From assembly GCA_016218915.1 (NCBI GenBank), contig JACRCQ010000057.1, positions 40,871-104,870 of the forward strand: a stretch of DNA of 64,000 bases. Reading direction: 5' to 3'. Positions 35,884-43,896 of this stretch are shown here, in pieces; within the stretch, counting starts at the first letter, position 1; every line of letters begins with the position of its first letter. The notes beneath the pieces were generated by a model. The model was not told the origin of the DNA and searched no databases. It saw only the letters and a list, made by a program, of their open reading frames with translations. Source of the stretch: Deltaproteobacteria bacterium (GTDB lineage: Bacteria; Myxococcota_A; Polyangia; Polyangiales; Polyangiaceae). A program made the translations under genes and the position numbers.

Positions 35884-36785
35884 AGGCCTACAGCCCTGTG
35901 CTGCTCGATGCGCTGAGCGACGCTTTGCGCGCCGCATATTGGTACAAGGGGGATCTCCGATCATTCTTGGAGCGAGCGGGAACTCCGGCGATATTCGTGG
36001 GTTCGCTCCCCTGGGCCGGTACCAAGCGCGAAATAGTACGCGAGTGCGTCGATAGACTGGCAAGACGGGCAGACGGCCTCGAGTTCCTGGATCGGGTTAT
36101 CGACGCGCTGGTTGAGCAAGATGAGGACTTTCCCCACTTGCGTCGGCTTGAGGACGGGACACGACTTGCGTCGGATGCCTGCAATGCGCTCAGGCGTCTC
36201 AAGGATATGCTGGGCAAGAAATCCGTCGCCGAACGGGCTGAGCGCGCTCGTGAGGAACACCGGACTGAAGCTCTCCGCTCCGCTGAGGCGGTCCGAGAGC
36301 GGCGGGCGTCAATCAAGAAGCTCAATGAGAGGTTTGTCGCGCTGTGCGGCGCTACCGACGCACAGCGCAGGGGGTTGGACTTCCAGGAACTGCTTCGAGA
36401 TCTCTTTAACATTCATGACCTCGAGCCGCGCGGCTCTTTCGCCCGACCTGGCGAACAGACGGACGGGAGTATCCGCGTGGATTCGACGGTTCTGCTCGTT
36501 GAAGCTAGGTGGACTGATGCGCTCACCTCGCCCGGCGAAGTAAGAGAGTTCCGCACGAAGGTCCACGACAAGCTGGACAACACGCTCGGACTGATGGTGT
36601 CGATGGCCGGCTTTACGAACGAAGCGCAGGCATCTGCCTCCGCGGGCGGACGCATGCTCGTCGTGCTGATGGATGGGCAGGACTTGGCGCAGGTGCTTCA
36701 AGGGCTTGTCGACCTCGCAGAGATGCTCAGGCGGAAATTGCGGCGCGCAGCCGAAGATGGAACGGCGCTTCACAGGGTCAGCTAG
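35880..36785 (+). CDS. Restriction-endonuclease-fold protein (Mrr-like) with helical N-terminal domain
   Basis: A 301-aa protein. Residues 1-~80 (LLDALSDALRAAYWYKGDLRSFLERA) resemble the small helical adaptor domains found at the ends of conflict-system proteins. A charged coiled coil follows. From ~160 an Mrr-type core is visible: RGLDFQELLRDLFNIHDL, EQTDG with D195, and LLVEARW with E208. The usual E-x-K reads E-A-R (R210), which may still bind DNA but could lower or change catalysis. GAGGA precedes the ATG, which overlaps the methylase stop. Candidate nuclease of the array; adaptor-type N-terminus suggests recruitment by a partner. Confidence 0.75.
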   Translation: MKAYSPVLLDALSDALRAAYWYKGDLRSFLERAGTPAIFVGSLPWAGTKREIVRECVDRLARRADGLEFLDRVIDALVEQDEDFPHLRRLEDGTRLASDACNALRRLKDMLGKKSVAERAERAREEHRTEALRSAEAVRERRASIKKLNERFVALCGATDAQRRGLDFQELLRDLFNIHDLEPRGSFARPGEQTDGSIRVDSTVLLVEARWTDALTSPGEVREFRTKVHDKLDNTLGLMVSMAGFTNEAQASASAGGRMLVVLMDGQDLAQVLQGLVDLAEMLRRKLRRAAEDGTALHRVS

Positions 36786-36800
36786 CTGAGGAAAACCGGA

Positions 36801-37517
36801 ATGGCCGACTTCACATACTCCCCGCCTGGCAATGCTGACTTCGCGCACACGTTGAGGAGACTACTTCAGACTGAGGGCGAGACGCAGCTGGTCGGCCTGC
36901 TGGCCGGTGCGCAGATCGAGTTGTCGACCTGCGGGTTGTATTCGCGCCAACGCTGGAATGGCTACGCCGCGACAGTCCGCGTCGTTGTCCCCGTCGAGCG
37001 CATCGCCGAATTCGACGCCAAGACCAAGCAGAAGCTTGTCTCCGCTGCCGACCGTGTCATTCCGCCGGAAGTCGGGTTCGACGTTACCGACGTGGAAGTC
37101 GCTCCGTTCGTCGAATCGCCTCCAGACGAGGATGCTCCGCTGCCGGGCCCAACGTGGAAGCCCGATCGGCTGATCAAGCACGAAGACCTGTACTTCAGAT
37201 CGAAGACTGAAACGCGGATCTACGACGTATTGAAGACTCGGAAGGTTCTATTCTTCACCAACGCCACTGCGGTGCTGGGGGGCAAGGGCGAGAAGCGAGA
37301 GCCCGACTTCCTGGTGTGTTGTGAAGGGCGTTGGGGCATTCTTGAGGTGATGGGCGAGCAGTATCATCCGGCGGCAACGGCGATGCGCGATCATGATAGG
37401 GCCCGTCTCTTCAAGGACTACGGCATACAAGTGATCGAATTCTATGATGCGAAGCGGTGTTACTCCGCTCCGGAGAGTGTTGTCGACGATTTCTTGTCAA
37501 GACTGCGGACGCGGTGA
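36801..37517 (+). CDS. Second PD-(D/E)XK-like protein, DUF559-like
   Basis: A 238-aa protein with its own GAGGAAAA ribosome site, 15 nt after the previous gene. The N-terminal 110 residues are an unassigned alpha/beta domain. From ~130 (KHEDLYFRSKTETRIYDVLK) the pattern of a DUF559/Vsr-type nuclease begins: EPDFLV with D169, then WGILEVMG with E182. The third catalytic position is Met (M184) instead of Lys/Gln. With the preceding gene it makes a pair of nuclease-fold proteins that both depart from the canonical motif. It may be a nuclease with a migrated Lys or an inactive DNA clamp. Context is defence; activity is open. Confidence 0.65.
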   Translation: MADFTYSPPGNADFAHTLRRLLQTEGETQLVGLLAGAQIELSTCGLYSRQRWNGYAATVRVVVPVERIAEFDAKTKQKLVSAADRVIPPEVGFDVTDVEVAPFVESPPDEDAPLPGPTWKPDRLIKHEDLYFRSKTETRIYDVLKTRKVLFFTNATAVLGGKGEKREPDFLVCCEGRWGILEVMGEQYHPAATAMRDHDRARLFKDYGIQVIEFYDAKRCYSAPESVVDDFLSRLRTR

Positions 37518-37532
37518 CGCGCGGAGGCAAGG

Positions 37533-38873
37533 ATGAGACAGCGATTAGAGTCCAATTCCGGGAGTGCTGACGAAAACACGCCTGCATCCCCGGCCACATC
37601 ATCGGCGGAATCCCCCTCTTTGGTCGCGCCGACGTCTGTCGTGGGGGCAGACGTGTGCGCGCGCAGAGGGGGGCGTTGGCTGTCGACGGAGGACCTGGAA
37701 GCCCATCTCGCCGCGGTTGTTCGCCTAGAAAACGTGGGGACGCTACTTGGCGCGGGCGCATCGATGGGGCCGCTTGGTGGTAGGGCGATGGGGCCGCTCT
37801 GGGACGACTTCGTCAAGGAAGCAGCGGCCAGCGCTGCGTTCCTCGCGCACGAGAAGTTTTATTCCGCTGGCGCTCGCCCGAATCCTGAAGCGGTGGCGGA
37901 CGCTGTAGAGGTCGCGGCGTTGGAGTGGTCGCGCGTAGGCGATGGTCGACTCCCGGGTCTCCAGGCTGCAAGGGCGGACCTCGACAGGGCGGTCATCCGG
38001 GCTGCGCTGCTTCAACCCGAATGGTGGAGGGATCCAGCCAAGGTCGACTTCGACACACCTGAACTCAAGAGCCATCGGACGGTGCTGCAGAAGCTGACCT
38101 CGGCGCGCCAGCCAGGTCAACCGGCGCCTTGGATTTTCACCACGAACTACGACCTGGCGATCGAATGGGCTGCGGAGAGTATCAACCTCAAGCTGATCAA
38201 CGGGTTCGATGGCTTGCATCGCCGCGCGTTTTCTCCTCACAACTTCGATCTCGGGTGGCGCAACGTGCTGGCGCGAGGCGAAGCGAGGTTCGGGACCTAC
38301 CACTTCTATCTCGCGAAGCTCCATGGTTCTCTTAGCTGGCATGAGCTACCGGATGGTTCCGTCGTCGAATCGGCCGCGGGCGCCAGATGGCCGAGCTTCG
38401 AGCAGTTTCTCGGGGGCAACGGGCCGCTCGACGGGGTGCTCGTGCTTCCGAGCGTCACCAAGTACCAGAAGACGATCGGCTTCGTTATGGGAGAGTTGGT
38501 ACGGCGGTTCTCCGAGTTCCTGGGTCGCCCGCAAACGTGCCTCATCACGAACGGGTTCTCTTTCTCAGACGACCACCTGAACCGAGTCATGACTACAGCT
38601 TTGCAGAATCCGACGCTGCAGCTCGTGATGTACTTGCCTGAAGCAAGGCGAGATGGAGACGGCTTCGACACCTCCAACTGCTCGACATGGGCACGGCGAG
38701 TGCTCGCGATGGAGTCGCCGCAGGTCACAGTTGTGGGGGGAGGGACCAGGGCGCATTTCGCAGCGCTGGCTTCCGACCTGCCCGATCCAGCGATCTATGA
38801 CGCGCAGGCGCTGGAGATTCGGAAACGCCTTCGCGAGCTACGGTTTGCGGGGCCGGCCAGTGAGGAAACATGA
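37533..38873 (+). CDS. SIR2-family NADase-like effector
   Basis: A 446-aa protein; GGAGG precedes the ATG at 37533. After ~45 disordered residues come VGTLLGAGASMGP (68-80, the NAD-binding Gly loop), IFTTNYDLAIEW with N205 and AKLHGSLSW with H264, the two catalytic positions of SIR2 enzymes. TCLITNGFSFSDDHLNRV and a C-terminal Rossmann strand complete the fold. Bacterial SIR2 proteins in defence operons hydrolyse NAD and stop growth when phage is sensed. The stop overlaps the start of the HerA-like gene, matching the two-gene SIR2-HerA systems, where HerA forms the ring on which SIR2 assembles. Confidence 0.9.
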   Translation: MRQRLESNSGSADENTPASPATSSAESPSLVAPTSVVGADVCARRGGRWLSTEDLEAHLAAVVRLENVGTLLGAGASMGPLGGRAMGPLWDDFVKEAAASAAFLAHEKFYSAGARPNPEAVADAVEVAALEWSRVGDGRLPGLQAARADLDRAVIRAALLQPEWWRDPAKVDFDTPELKSHRTVLQKLTSARQPGQPAPWIFTTNYDLAIEWAAESINLKLINGFDGLHRRAFSPHNFDLGWRNVLARGEARFGTYHFYLAKLHGSLSWHELPDGSVVESAAGARWPSFEQFLGGNGPLDGVLVLPSVTKYQKTIGFVMGELVRRFSEFLGRPQTCLITNGFSFSDDHLNRVMTTALQNPTLQLVMYLPEARRDGDGFDTSNCSTWARRVLAMESPQVTVVGGGTRAHFAALASDLPDPAIYDAQALEIRKRLRELRFAGPASEET

Positions 38874-40732
38874 ATTCGCGCGAGCCGTTTGCATACGTGG
38901 TTACTGTCGAAGGTCCGAGCGTCCGCCTGAATCTACAGGATGCTCATCGCGGCCACGTTGCATCCCACTCCGATGGGATCACGACGGTTACAGAAATCGG
39001 CGGCCTCTTTGGTGTAGATGGTGGAACGAGGCTCCTTCTGATGAGGGTGCGAAGTCTGTCGTTCGCGGAACCTCGCGAGGCGCATCGAGCGGGGGTTGGG
39101 ACTTCCGTGAGCGCAGGTGAGCCACTCCGCCACCTCGAAGCCACGGTCGTTGGGACGATCTCTCGGCGGAATGGCGCCCTTGTCTTCACTCCGGATTCCT
39201 TGGTCTCACCGGCTCTCGGAGCTGAGGCGTATCCGTTGTGTCACGACGAACTCGCATGCGTGCTGCGGTCGGAGCTTCATGCGGCAACGGAGGTGTGTCT
39301 TGGAAGAGACGTTCGGGGGGGAGGCGCACTCACGTGCGGGATCACGCAGCTCCTCAGCCGGCATGTGGCGGTCTTGGGTAGTACCGGCCAGGGCAAGAGC
39401 TGCTTCACGGCGGCCGTGCTGCAGCAGATGCTGCACCTACCCGCGCCACGCATCGTGGTTTTCGACATCAATGGCGAGTACGGCGACGCCCTGCGGGCCC
39501 ACGCGGGAGACGGCTTCGAGCAGACCACCCTTGGTGGGCAGCATTCCACGTACAAGATTCCCTACTATGCCCTTGGCAGGCATGGGCTATCGAGACTTCT
39601 TTTGCCGAGCGAGAAGACGCAGCGGCCAGCTTTGACGTTCGCTCTCGAACGATTGCGCAACGTGCAATGGTTCGAGGACCAGAAAGCTGCAGGTCTGGTC
39701 GGTACCAAATCGCCTACCCTTTTCGATGATTGTCGACCCGGAGATGCGACGGAAGCAGGGAAGGCTATTGAGATCCTGCGTCGGGGCGGTGCGACTCTGG
39801 CCGAAGCCTGGCCCGACATGGGAGCGCTTGGATGCCTAGTGGCAGAGAGTCATTCGCTAAAGCAGGGGAGAAACGCAGGTTCGTATGAGCGTGATGCGTT
39901 CCAATACAACAATGTTGCGCCACTCATTAACAGGATTCGACGCTGCATCGAGGATCCGCTCTTCACTAGTGTCGTGAGTGTGGACGGCGGACGACCATGC
40001 GGCGAGAGGCTAAGTTGGCTTGATGAGGGCACTGCGGTTTGCGACCGCATCTTCGGCGCATCGGACGCCACATGGAAGGTGCATGTAATAGACCTCCGCA
40101 ACGTCGCCCATGACTTGATGCCCCTGGTGCTTGGTTCGCTGCTTGAACTGCTTGCATTCGAGTTGTTTCGACGAGGCCAGCAGGCGAGCTATCCGACGCT
40201 CTTGGTGCTAGAGGAGGCGCACCACTACCTCAGGCAGGTTGCGGACGGCGGCGACGACGGTGGCCGAAGCTCACTGGCGTACGAACGTCTTGCAAAGGAG
40301 GGGCGCAAGTTCGGCTTGAGTGTGTGGCTGAGCACGCAAAGACCGTCGGAAATATCACCGACCGTACTCGCGCAGTGCGGCACTTGGGCGGTGTTCAGGC
40401 TGACTTCCGATCAAGATCTGCGCGCGGTTGGTGCCGCGGGAGAGTGGGTGGACCGCCAAGAGCTCGCGAGAGTTGCCGGGCTCCCGCGCCAGCAGGCGAT
40501 CGTGTTTGGGTCGAGCGTAACGATGCCCGTTCGCGTTGTCGCACCGGTTGCTGATCCGCGACCTCGCTCTTCTGACCCGGACTTCGAGCGATGGGGACTG
40601 GAACGTTCGGGGGATGGGGCTAGTAGTGTTGCAGAAGTGGCGAATCCCCCCGTTCTGCAGCCGCCTCGCCCCAAGAGGATGCCGAGTTCTATTCCGCCAC
40701 CAGCAGGCGCGACGACAGGGGTCGAGTCGTGA
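38870..40732 (+). CDS. HerA/FtsK-type hexameric ATPase (DUF87)
   Basis: A 620-aa protein. The N-terminal ~110 residues form a HAS-barrel-like beta domain. Walker A is LGSTGQGKS with K176, followed by VFDINGEYGDA; Walker B is LLVLEEAHHY with E448-E449; a sensor-like STQRPSEISPTVLAQC segment follows, as in HerA and VirB4-like pumps. HerA proteins form hexamers that pump DNA or act as scaffolds for NurA or SIR2 effectors. No NurA gene is present; the SIR2 gene directly upstream overlaps it, so it should pair with SIR2. Its own stop overlaps the RhuM start (GTGA). Confidence 0.9.
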   Translation: MNSREPFAYVVTVEGPSVRLNLQDAHRGHVASHSDGITTVTEIGGLFGVDGGTRLLLMRVRSLSFAEPREAHRAGVGTSVSAGEPLRHLEATVVGTISRRNGALVFTPDSLVSPALGAEAYPLCHDELACVLRSELHAATEVCLGRDVRGGGALTCGITQLLSRHVAVLGSTGQGKSCFTAAVLQQMLHLPAPRIVVFDINGEYGDALRAHAGDGFEQTTLGGQHSTYKIPYYALGRHGLSRLLLPSEKTQRPALTFALERLRNVQWFEDQKAAGLVGTKSPTLFDDCRPGDATEAGKAIEILRRGGATLAEAWPDMGALGCLVAESHSLKQGRNAGSYERDAFQYNNVAPLINRIRRCIEDPLFTSVVSVDGGRPCGERLSWLDEGTAVCDRIFGASDATWKVHVIDLRNVAHDLMPLVLGSLLELLAFELFRRGQQASYPTLLVLEEAHHYLRQVADGGDDGGRSSLAYERLAKEGRKFGLSVWLSTQRPSEISPTVLAQCGTWAVFRLTSDQDLRAVGAAGEWVDRQELARVAGLPRQQAIVFGSSVTMPVRVVAPVADPRPRSSDPDFERWGLERSGDGASSVAEVANPPVLQPPRPKRMPSSIPPPAGATTGVES

Positions 40733-41772
40733 GCCCCTCGACCGCCCGTTCCGGCGGGTCGGACTTCCTACTCTACCGAAGCGAGGACGGCCGCACCCGC
40801 GTCGAGGTCCGCTTCGAGGGCGAAACGGCCTGGCTCTCGCTCACCCAGATGGCCGAGCTCTTCCAGCGCGACAAGTCAGTCATCTCTCGGCACATCAAGA
40901 ACGTGTTCGAGGAGGGGGAGCTGCAGCGGGAGTCAGTTGTTGCAGAATCTGCAACAACTGCTTCCGACGGCAAAACGTACCAGGTCGAGTACTTCAACCT
41001 CGACGTGATCATCTCCGTCGGCTACCGCGTGAAATCCCATCGGGGAACCCAGTTCCGCATCTGGGCCACGCAGCGCCTGCGCGAGTACATCGTGAAGGGC
41101 TTCACCCTCGACGACGAACGCCTGAAGCGCGCAGGCGGCGGCAACTACTTCGACGAGCTCCTCGCCCGGATCCGCGATATCCGGTCGTCGGAAAAGGTCT
41201 TCTGGCGCAAGGTCTTGGAGGTCTACGCCACCAGCATCGACTACGACCCGCGCGCCGAGGCCACGCAGCAGTTCTTCGCCACCGTGCAGAACAAGATGCA
41301 CTGGGCAGCGCACGGACACACCGCGGCCGAGGTCGTTGCTGCCCGGGCCGACGCGTCGCAGCCCAACATGGGCCTCACAAGCTGGAGCGGGGACGTTCCA
41401 CGAAAGGCCGATGTGGGCGTCGCGAAGAACTACCTCGCCCACGACGAGATCGAAGTGCTGAACCGCATCGTGAACTTCTACTTGGAGTTCGCGGAGCTGC
41501 AGGCGATGCGACGCAAGCCGATGTACATGGTCGACTGGATCACCAAGCTCGACGACTTCCTGCGGCTTTCGGAGCGGGAGATCCTCGACCATGCGGGCAA
41601 GGTCACGCATGACGAAGCCGTCGCGAAGGCCGAGCTCGAATACGAGCGCTTCGCCGCCGCTCGAATGGCGTTGCCTTCGCCCGTGGAGCGGCACTTCGAG
41701 GAGGCGGCGAGGGATGTGAAACAGCTCGAACAGAAGCGCCGTCCCTCGAAGAAGGGGGGCAAGAAGTCATGA
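40729..41772 (+). CDS. RhuM family protein, last gene of the array
   Basis: A 347-aa protein from the GTG at 40729 that overlaps the HerA-like stop. It shows the RhuM/virulence-protein pattern: TAWLSLTQMAELFQRDKSVISRHI (a Bro/KilA-like HTH), YFNLDVIISVGYRVKS, GTQFRIWATQRLREYI, AHDEIEVLNRIVNFYLEFAELQA. RhuM genes are frequent riders of restriction-modification and BREX/DISARM-type islands; their biochemical role is not known. A DNA-binding regulator or phage-sensing role is plausible. The protein is full length, with a Lys-rich end. The array ends here. Confidence 0.88.
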   Translation: MSPSTARSGGSDFLLYRSEDGRTRVEVRFEGETAWLSLTQMAELFQRDKSVISRHIKNVFEEGELQRESVVAESATTASDGKTYQVEYFNLDVIISVGYRVKSHRGTQFRIWATQRLREYIVKGFTLDDERLKRAGGGNYFDELLARIRDIRSSEKVFWRKVLEVYATSIDYDPRAEATQQFFATVQNKMHWAAHGHTAAEVVAARADASQPNMGLTSWSGDVPRKADVGVAKNYLAHDEIEVLNRIVNFYLEFAELQAMRRKPMYMVDWITKLDDFLRLSEREILDHAGKVTHDEAVAKAELEYERFAAARMALPSPVERHFEEAARDVKQLEQKRRPSKKGGKKS

Positions 41773-42495
41773 GCAGCGGGCGATCACCCTCGCGTGTTAA
41801 CCAACGGGTCACGGCCAGCCGCCCGTGCGTTAACCAGTCTCATCTCATCTCACCGAGACGCCCCGAGAGCCCGCCGCGATCGCCCCGATCGGTGCCCCCG
41901 CGCCCGCCCAGCGGGCGTTCTCACCCCGGTCGCGCCGAGACTGCCGATCGCCAAATCCCTCGAAAAAGGCCGCGGAGTACGCATCGCGCGCCGGTTAAAC
42001 AGCAAAGGCCACGTGGTTTGCGTGGCCTCGTGCCTGGCTCGGGGTTCGACGCCCCTTGCGAGGCCGTTTCCATGAGAGAAATCCGGCCACGTCAAATTGC
42101 ATCGCGGTGGCCAACCGAGACCAAACCAGCCGAAAAGCCCTTCGAATGCGAGGCCGTTCTTTGTTCGCTCGCGCCGTCCAGGCGCGGACGGGCCGCCAAG
42201 CGCGCCCCCCCATCGTTCCACCAAGAGAACGCCCGGCAACCCGATCCCAAGAAACCCCGACCGCGGTCCTTGGAGGACCTCCAGCGATCGGATCGACCGT
42301 CCGCGCCTCGTGAATTTGACCAACGTGCTTCCTGAGTAGAACCTCCTTCAGGCCGAACGCGCCCGCCGCCGCAGTATCCTACGCCCGCGACGGGCCCGAC
42401 GTGGCTGCCTGGTGCCCTCCGCGCGCGCACCTTGCCCTTCGGCTCGCACTGCGAACCAGGCGCCGTCGTGGGCCAACCTGCGCCAAGCGGGGACG
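41773..42495. other. Gene-poor stretch with inverted repeats after the defence array
   Basis: A 723-bp region with no ORF that I trust. It holds a perfect 7-bp hairpin at 42007-42027 (GGCCACG, 7-nt loop, CGTGGCC) followed at 42041-42055 by GGGG-TTCGACG-CCCC, which looks like a tRNA T-arm but lacks a matching acceptor or legal anticodon loop. Two GTTAACCA words lie about 30 bp apart near 41797 and 41828. The hairpins could terminate the 18-kb operon or be remains of an attachment region. No clear T-run is present. Confidence 0.35.
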
Positions 42496-43695
42496 CTACG
42501 CCGCCGCGCGGTCCGGAGCAACGCCGTCGTCGCGTTCGACCAGCGAGTACCCCTGCAGAAGGCCGTTTGCGTACATGCGCCGCACCAGCTTGCGGCTCCG
42601 GAGCTGCGCGAGGTCCAGAACCTCGGCTTCGGGTTGCCCTCGAGCGATCTCGTTCGGAGTGCGCCCATCGAGTCCCTGGTGCGCGCGTTCGAGGTTGGCG
42701 TACGCGCGGTACTCGTCGAGCCAGTCTTGGAGCTCGACGACGTCGTGCACACGCACGTGGCGCAACAGCTCGCGGCGAACGGAGCCGATCCACCGCTCGA
42801 CGTAGCAATTCATGTACGGCATGCGCGCGGGCGTGAGCTCGCGCTCGATGCCGAGCACGCGAAGCTGGCGTACGAACTGGCCGAGGAACGTCGGTCCGTG
42901 ATCATGCACGACCTTCGTCGGCAGCCGCTTCACAGCGCTGGCGATCGCGTTGAACGCACGGATGGTCCAGTGCGTATCGACGTCCCAGCCGTCGTACGCG
43001 CGCAGCCCGAGAACCTCGCGCGTGTGCACGTCGATCACGATCAGCACCTGCAGCCAGGCACCGGTCGCGGTCTTCACCGCGAAGAAATCGAGGGCCCAGA
43101 GCGCATCCTTGACGGACGACTGCACGCGCTCGAACGACAGCTTGCGTAGCGGGTGCGGCGTGAAACCGTGCTCGCGCAGGATGCGCATGATGGTCGGCTC
43201 GCTCACGCGACTGCCCATGCGCCGCAGCTCTTCGCGAATGCGGCGTTGACCCCAGCTCGGGTTCTCTCGCTTCAACGTCACGACGAGATCCTCGACGTCG
43301 ACGTCGGTGCGCGGGCGGCCGCCGAGCGATCGTCCCCAGAGCGATCGGAAACGCGTGAGCCATCGTTCGATCGTCGCGCGAGGCGACGACAAGAAGTACC
43401 GAAGGAACTGCTCGTCGCCGCGTGTGAGCAAGAGCGCGAACACCTGCGCCGCGCGCACGGACAGGGGCTTCGCTCGGCGCTTGTTCTCGATGCGCGCGAG
43501 GTGATCTTCGAGCGCGTCGAGCTGCGCTTTCAGCGCGATGTTCTGCCGATACAAGCGCGCGGCTTCGGGGAGCATCGTGGTGCGTGGGAGGGGCGCGACG
43601 CGATCCACGAGCGACAGCAGCACGTGGTAGTAAAGGAACTCGAGGGTGCGGAAGGCGAGCGACAACACGGGGCGCGCGTTCAAGCGCGAGTCCAT
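42496..43695 (-). CDS. IS-type transposase with integrase core (rve, DDE)
   Basis: A 399-aa protein when started at the ATG at 43695; the 44 residues upstream run into a tRNA-like relic and are not part of it. The N-terminal HTH part is SSPRATIERWLTRFRSLWG ... ENPSWGQRRIREELRRMG. The catalytic core follows with WALDFFAV, VVHDHGPTF and PYMNCYVERWIGSVRREL (the D, D, E positions of IS3/IS481-like enzymes), ending with YRAYANLERAHQGLDGRTP. It appears full length. No terminal inverted repeats were found, so the extent of the element is not defined. It marks the right-hand side of the defence cargo. Confidence 0.88.
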   Translation of the reverse strand: MDSRLNARPVLSLAFRTLEFLYYHVLLSLVDRVAPLPRTTMLPEAARLYRQNIALKAQLDALEDHLARIENKRRAKPLSVRAAQVFALLLTRGDEQFLRYFLSSPRATIERWLTRFRSLWGRSLGGRPRTDVDVEDLVVTLKRENPSWGQRRIREELRRMGSRVSEPTIMRILREHGFTPHPLRKLSFERVQSSVKDALWALDFFAVKTATGAWLQVLIVIDVHTREVLGLRAYDGWDVDTHWTIRAFNAIASAVKRLPTKVVHDHGPTFLGQFVRQLRVLGIERELTPARMPYMNCYVERWIGSVRRELLRHVRVHDVVELQDWLDEYRAYANLERAHQGLDGRTPNEIARGQPEAEVLDLAQLRSRKLVRRMYANGLLQGYSLVERDDGVAPDRAAA

Positions 43696-43769
43696 CGCGT
43701 CGTCAACGTACACCTGGGCATGGAACTCGAAGAGGCGATCCGCACCATTGCGCGATCGCCTCGTTGTGA

Positions 43770-43842
43770 CTTCAGCTGCTGGAATCTCCCAGCGACCCGA
43801 TCGTTGTACAGCCGCCTGCTCTACCAACTGAGCTAAGCTGAG
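43770..43842 (-). pseudogene. Eroded tRNA-Tyr-like gene
   Basis: The minus strand folds like a tRNA. The 5' part CTCAGCT pairs 6 of 7 with AGCTGAA at the 3' end. TAGCTCAGTTGGTAGAGC is a perfect D-arm. The next loop is CTGTACA, which would give a GTA (Tyr) anticodon, and GCTGG/CCAGC is an intact T-stem. The anticodon stem pairs poorly (GGCGG against ACGAT) and the T-loop is six bases (GAGATT) instead of TTCRANN. It is therefore a broken tRNA or tRNA mimic. tRNA genes are common integration targets, and this one abuts the transposase, so it may record an old insertion. Confidence 0.6.
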
Positions 43843-43896
43843 CGAGGCGAAGAGACCACACCCGACGCGCGCGTGTCAAGAAGCACTCTCGGCACT

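Noticed and set aside
42041..42065. T-arm-like GGGGTTCGACGCCCC as part of a plus-strand tRNA
   Set aside because: No matching acceptor at tRNA distance, and the upstream hairpin loop has G at the invariant T33 position.
41769..42335. 188-codon plus-strand frame whose ATG overlaps the RhuM stop
   Set aside because: Arg/Pro/Ser-rich, no fold or family features, spans the hairpins; the overlap alone is not enough.
43696..43827. Extended N-terminus of the transposase frame
   Set aside because: These 44 codons translate the tRNA-like relic; the methionine at 43695 is a better start.
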